Shown piece by piece: positions 23,034 through 25,761 of a stretch of 25,761 bases of DNA. Positions within the stretch are counted from its first letter, which is position 1; each line of letters opens with the position of its first letter. The notes below the pieces were generated by a model, which had not been told where the DNA came from, made no database searches, and was given only the letters and a program-made list of their open reading frames with translations. The DNA comes from an uncultured Bacteroidota bacterium (lineage in GTDB: Bacteria > Bacteroidota > Bacteroidia > Bacteroidales > UBA12481), in the NCBI GenBank assembly GCA_903832165.1, contig CAILAQ010000231.1:1-25761 (forward strand). Direction: 5' to 3'. A program made the translations under genes and the position numbers.

Positions 23034-25574
23034 TCACATTTTTATACTGAACAGCTGATTTTCTCCGGATTGTATGGTTTTTGCGGCATTTGAAGAAGAT
23101 TTGCCCAGACCTTCGATGTTAACGGTTGCAACATCAATTTTCCCATTCAAAACATTCAATTTCACCTGCTTTTCACCATTTTTCTGAGATATTTCCACCG
23201 TTCCGTATGAATATCCGTTTGACCAGAAGAAATTACCCGTGATGTTTCCGAAGGTGATTTCCTTTGTTACTCCTGAATAATGGAATCCGGTCAGGGCAAG
23301 CACTGCTGACCAGCTGGCCATGGCCCGGCCATAGTGATGCCCGCATTCAGCTTCATCAAAAGGACTTCTCTTTCTTCCGTCATAGCGATCCCTGATATTC
23401 CTGATGCATTTCAAGCCATCTGCTGTTTGCCCTTCCTGAAGCATACCTATTGCAGCGACGTATTCGAACCCTGTCATAACCTCAGTAAAATAAGGAAATG
23501 GATTCGCCGGCCTGGTTCTTGGATAGGAAGCCATCAAAAGGGCTGCCTCATCACTTAGAACATAGCTTCTGAAGCAATTGAAATGATTTGAGAAATCCGG
23601 CAGGTAATTATATTTCATTATACTCTTCAAGGTAGTGGCCACATTTTCCTTCTTCACCAGATATCCTAATCCGCAAACATGGGCAAGGTATTGACCAACA
23701 AGCTGATCGACCAGACAGCCTTCTCCCAGCTGGTATTCAGGATTTCCATAATCTGTGGAGCCCATTCCAACCAGTTGCTCGGCAGGAATATCTTCTTTTT
23801 TGGGAACAACGACTTTGTGAATATAATATTCGCCGTTAAAGAGATTTTCATCCGTCCACTTGCTTCCGCTTTCAAAAAGCTGCCTGCATTTCAGCGCCAT
23901 ATCCTTATCTTTCATATAGGTCGACATCTCCTCCATTGCGCGTAAGGCGCCGAGGTACCAAATGGTCATCTGGGGATTGGGACCATAATACTCCACATCC
24001 ATGGTATTATGCTGAACACCTTCCATTACCCCGTCCTGGTTACCATCCCATCCACCTTTAATCCAGGCATAGCTCAATGCACTTTTTGCCCGTGAATAGA
24101 GTCCCTTCAAATAACTATCATCGCCGCACAATTGCCATTCCCTGTATAACTTTATAATGCAGCCCATCTGGCCATCGGCAGCAACTTTAGCAAATTCAGG
24201 AATGTTGTCCATGGGCAATTTTACCCGAAAACTCATCAGTCCATTGTCTTTGGTTGCCTTACCAAATTCAACATTCCGGAAGGTTCGCGCCAGGTCGCCG
24301 AAAAGAAAAGCGGTTGCAGTTTCATAATTCCACACATGGGTGCAGGTTCCAAAACAGCATCCGACCTTATCTCCGCATCCTTCCCAGGCAAAAAAGTTTC
24401 CATCAGAAAGGCGAAAACAGGTTTGTGTTCTCAATGTGCTTACATTAAACAGGGCGGCCTCTTTAACCTCGGTTGGAATATCGCTTTTGCAGAATGCGCT
24501 GACAAACTCAACAGTTTTATTTTCCAGCTGCGTCAGCTGTGGCGCAGTTTTGGCAGCAATGTCCCAGGCACCGGAATACCTGGTCGCGTAATAGTTTTTC
24601 AATGGCTTGGATGCCCATGCTGTCCTGTTCGGAAAGTACCAGGTAACCAGGAATCTGATGGTTTTTCTTGCACCTGCCGGAAGAATCTCGCTCACAGCAA
24701 GGGATGCCATTGGTTTATTGGAAATATTATCTTCTCTGTTTTCAAGTTTTCCATCCATAGAAAGATCATCCCAGAAATCCAGAATTGATGATCCCCATTT
24801 CTCCGGCAACCAAGCAGTTCTATAGGTTACATTTCCCTTCGACGTAGTTACCAGGGCCATTTCTCCCCATTGGTCAACCTTCTTATCAACTCCTTCAGAT
24901 GAAAATATTATTCCACTAACGCCCTGATCTTTACTGAAAGAATTTTTGTTTCCGACTGCCTTACCTTCAGTTCCGTCCTCACCGATAAAGTTTTGCATGG
25001 TGCCACATACACTGAATGGAATATCCTTATTCGTGGTGTTTGTCAACTCAAAATCAATCACCGCCATAGGGATGCTGCTGTTATCGATATCGCCCGGTAT
25101 CAGAGGGTTGAATGCTTTTATTTTTACCTCGATGGGCACCTGAGGTGTTTTAAGATTCACCTGTCCAAATGGATATGCCGCATCGAAGGAAACCTCATTA
25201 AATCGCGGCAACCCGTGATTTGATGCGATCGCGCCGGAATTCCCTTCATACAGATAAAAGGGCACCGGGCCTTCCAGCAATCTCAGATCCTTTTTGCCAT
25301 CGATCTCGGTAAAGAGTGTAAAAAAGGCAGCGGTTTCTCTTCCCGACGCCGGATTGTAACCTTTTGCCGGACGGCTCATTATTTCCCAGTCCTGAAGGTT
25401 TCCTCTTCCGCCCAGTGATACCGTGCCTGTTCCAATTCCGCCAACCGGAAGAGCAATTTTATAAACGTGTTCCTGATCATATTTTCTAAGTACAGGCCAA
25501 TCTGCACCGCTCGCATTTTCAAGATAAAATGCCGAAAGAAACAAAACAGCAATGAATAGAGTTAGTGATTTCAT
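23034..25574 (-). CDS. GH116-type (DUF608) secreted beta-glycosidase, copy B
   Basis: This 846-residue protein has a Sec signal peptide ending near ENASGA (19-24). It follows copy A throughout: LPVGGIGTGTVSLGGRGNL (42-60), DWEIMSRP (62-69), FFAWEGCG (394-401), HVWNYETATAFLFG (413-426), DGQMGCIIKLYREW (467-480), QDGVMEGVQHNTMDVEYYG (513-531), MTGFEYVAAIG (700-710) and GHHYGRAMASWS (745-756). Glu398 and Asp526 match the candidate catalytic residues of copy A. Two differences stand out. The loop between WEG and HVWNYE is about 10 residues shorter. An insertion near 588-614 (VVVPKKEDIPAEQLVGMGST region) follows the HK/HH after the FNG[ED]YY motif. The two copies may thus differ in the acceptor site. 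The DNA is visibly more AT-rich than that of the GH2 gene. It follows the right-edge gene by 48 bases. Confidence 0.85.
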   Translation of the reverse strand: MKSLTLFIAVLFLSAFYLENASGADWPVLRKYDQEHVYKIALPVGGIGTGTVSLGGRGNLQDWEIMSRPAKGYNPASGRETAAFFTLFTEIDGKKDLRLLEGPVPFYLYEGNSGAIASNHGLPRFNEVSFDAAYPFGQVNLKTPQVPIEVKIKAFNPLIPGDIDNSSIPMAVIDFELTNTTNKDIPFSVCGTMQNFIGEDGTEGKAVGNKNSFSKDQGVSGIIFSSEGVDKKVDQWGEMALVTTSKGNVTYRTAWLPEKWGSSILDFWDDLSMDGKLENREDNISNKPMASLAVSEILPAGARKTIRFLVTWYFPNRTAWASKPLKNYYATRYSGAWDIAAKTAPQLTQLENKTVEFVSAFCKSDIPTEVKEAALFNVSTLRTQTCFRLSDGNFFAWEGCGDKVGCCFGTCTHVWNYETATAFLFGDLARTFRNVEFGKATKDNGLMSFRVKLPMDNIPEFAKVAADGQMGCIIKLYREWQLCGDDSYLKGLYSRAKSALSYAWIKGGWDGNQDGVMEGVQHNTMDVEYYGPNPQMTIWYLGALRAMEEMSTYMKDKDMALKCRQLFESGSKWTDENLFNGEYYIHKVVVPKKEDIPAEQLVGMGSTDYGNPEYQLGEGCLVDQLVGQYLAHVCGLGYLVKKENVATTLKSIMKYNYLPDFSNHFNCFRSYVLSDEAALLMASYPRTRPANPFPYFTEVMTGFEYVAAIGMLQEGQTADGLKCIRNIRDRYDGRKRSPFDEAECGHHYGRAMASWSAVLALTGFHYSGVTKEITFGNITGNFFWSNGYSYGTVEISQKNGEKQVKLNVLNGKIDVATVNIEGLGKSSSNAAKTIQSGENQLFSIKM

Positions 25575-25622
25575 GATCTGTCATTTAATTATTGGGTATG
25601 GGTACTACTGAAATATGTGGCA

Positions 25623-25761
25623 TCATTTTTTGACAACTTCAAAGAAAATTCCGCCGACAGCAATCTTCGGTAAACTATCGCTCCGGCATATACCGCTGAT
25701 AGTTATAATATCGCCGGGTTTCGAGTTGAAGATGTCGAAAAAATACCAATCGGGAATACGG
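25623..25761 (-). CDS. C-terminal 45 residues of an unidentified protein (5' part outside the window)
   Basis: An open frame enters from the right edge and ends at a TGA (25623-25625). It reads RIPDWYFFDIFNSKPGDIIT, then ISGICRSDSLPKIAVGGIFF, then EVVKK. The alternating hydrophobic pattern (GDIITISGIC, AVGGIFFEVV) looks like the last strands of a beta-sandwich domain. The other two minus-strand frames give less protein-like text, and the first of them stops within ~30 codons. The 48-base gap to the next start and the shared strand place it in the same operon. Too little is visible to name a family. Confidence 0.6.
   Translation of the reverse strand, partial: RIPDWYFFDIFNSKPGDIITISGICRSDSLPKIAVGGIFFEVVKK

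Larger units (their letters stand above)
1..25761 (-). other. Single-strand operon of at least 13 genes for exported glycan-active proteins
   Basis: All 13 coding sequences lie on the minus strand with gaps of 48, 25, 22, 28, 28, 15, 36, 12, 3, 8, 8 and 17 bases from right to left. None of these gaps is large enough for an obvious promoter plus terminator. No hairpin followed by a T-run was noticed in them. The promoter must lie to the right of the window and the end to the left. No importer, SusC/SusD pair, sigma/anti-sigma factor, hybrid two-component sensor or other regulator is encoded inside. All twelve proteins with visible N-termini have export signals. This supports one co-transcribed degradation program, although internal promoters inside coding sequence cannot be excluded. 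Confidence 0.8.

Overview
This window is a single, densely packed minus-strand block of 13 coding sequences, read from the right edge to the left edge. Eleven are complete and one runs off each end. Intergenic gaps are only 3 to 48 bases, no gene lies on the plus strand, and no stretch above 300 bases lacks a gene. I saw no tRNA, rRNA, CRISPR array or insertion sequence. Every gene whose start is visible encodes an N-terminal export signal (Sec signal peptide or lipoprotein signal). Most are carbohydrate-active enzymes or look like them, so this reads as a secreted glycan-degradation operon.

The organism is most likely a member of the Bacteroidota. One protein (16578-19460) ends in a C-terminal domain of the type IX secretion sorting class, which is largely restricted to that phylum. 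The proteins are rich in lipoproteins, and most start codons follow A/T-rich leaders without a Shine-Dalgarno motif. I cannot assign a genus. No SusC/SusD pair, transcription regulator or sugar importer is inside the window, so if this is part of a polysaccharide utilization locus those parts lie outside it.

Layout in transcription order (right to left): the C-terminus of an unidentified protein (25623-25761); two tandem GH116-type (DUF608) glycosidases (23034-25574, 20336-23008); a small lipoprotein of unknown function built from two copies of one ~110-residue unit (19489-20313); a 960-residue protein with a type IX sorting domain (16578-19460); a secreted GH94-like protein (14036-16549); an 888-residue lipoprotein (11354-14020); a half-length DUF2961/GH172-like lipoprotein (10718-11317); a GH2 lipoprotein (8795-10705); a SASA-type SGNH acetylesterase (7268-8791); a GH106-type rhamnosidase relative (4101-7259); an 881-residue lipoprotein (1447-4092); and the N-terminal half of a related protein (1-1429).

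The most striking content is a group of four large paralogs (960, 888, 881 and at least 476 residues) that I cannot place in a named family. The three complete copies share a conserved layout and invariant motifs, including GPENIDHEG and W-x-D-[FL]-E-x-x-[FY]-S-C. They look like a helical-barrel sugar-active family used four times in one operon, interleaved with exo-glycosidases and an acetylesterase. A reasonable inference is that the operon dismantles an acetylated, branched glycan or glycoconjugate that contains rhamnose and beta-linked sugars, with each paralog handling a different linkage. The substrate is not determined by the sequence.
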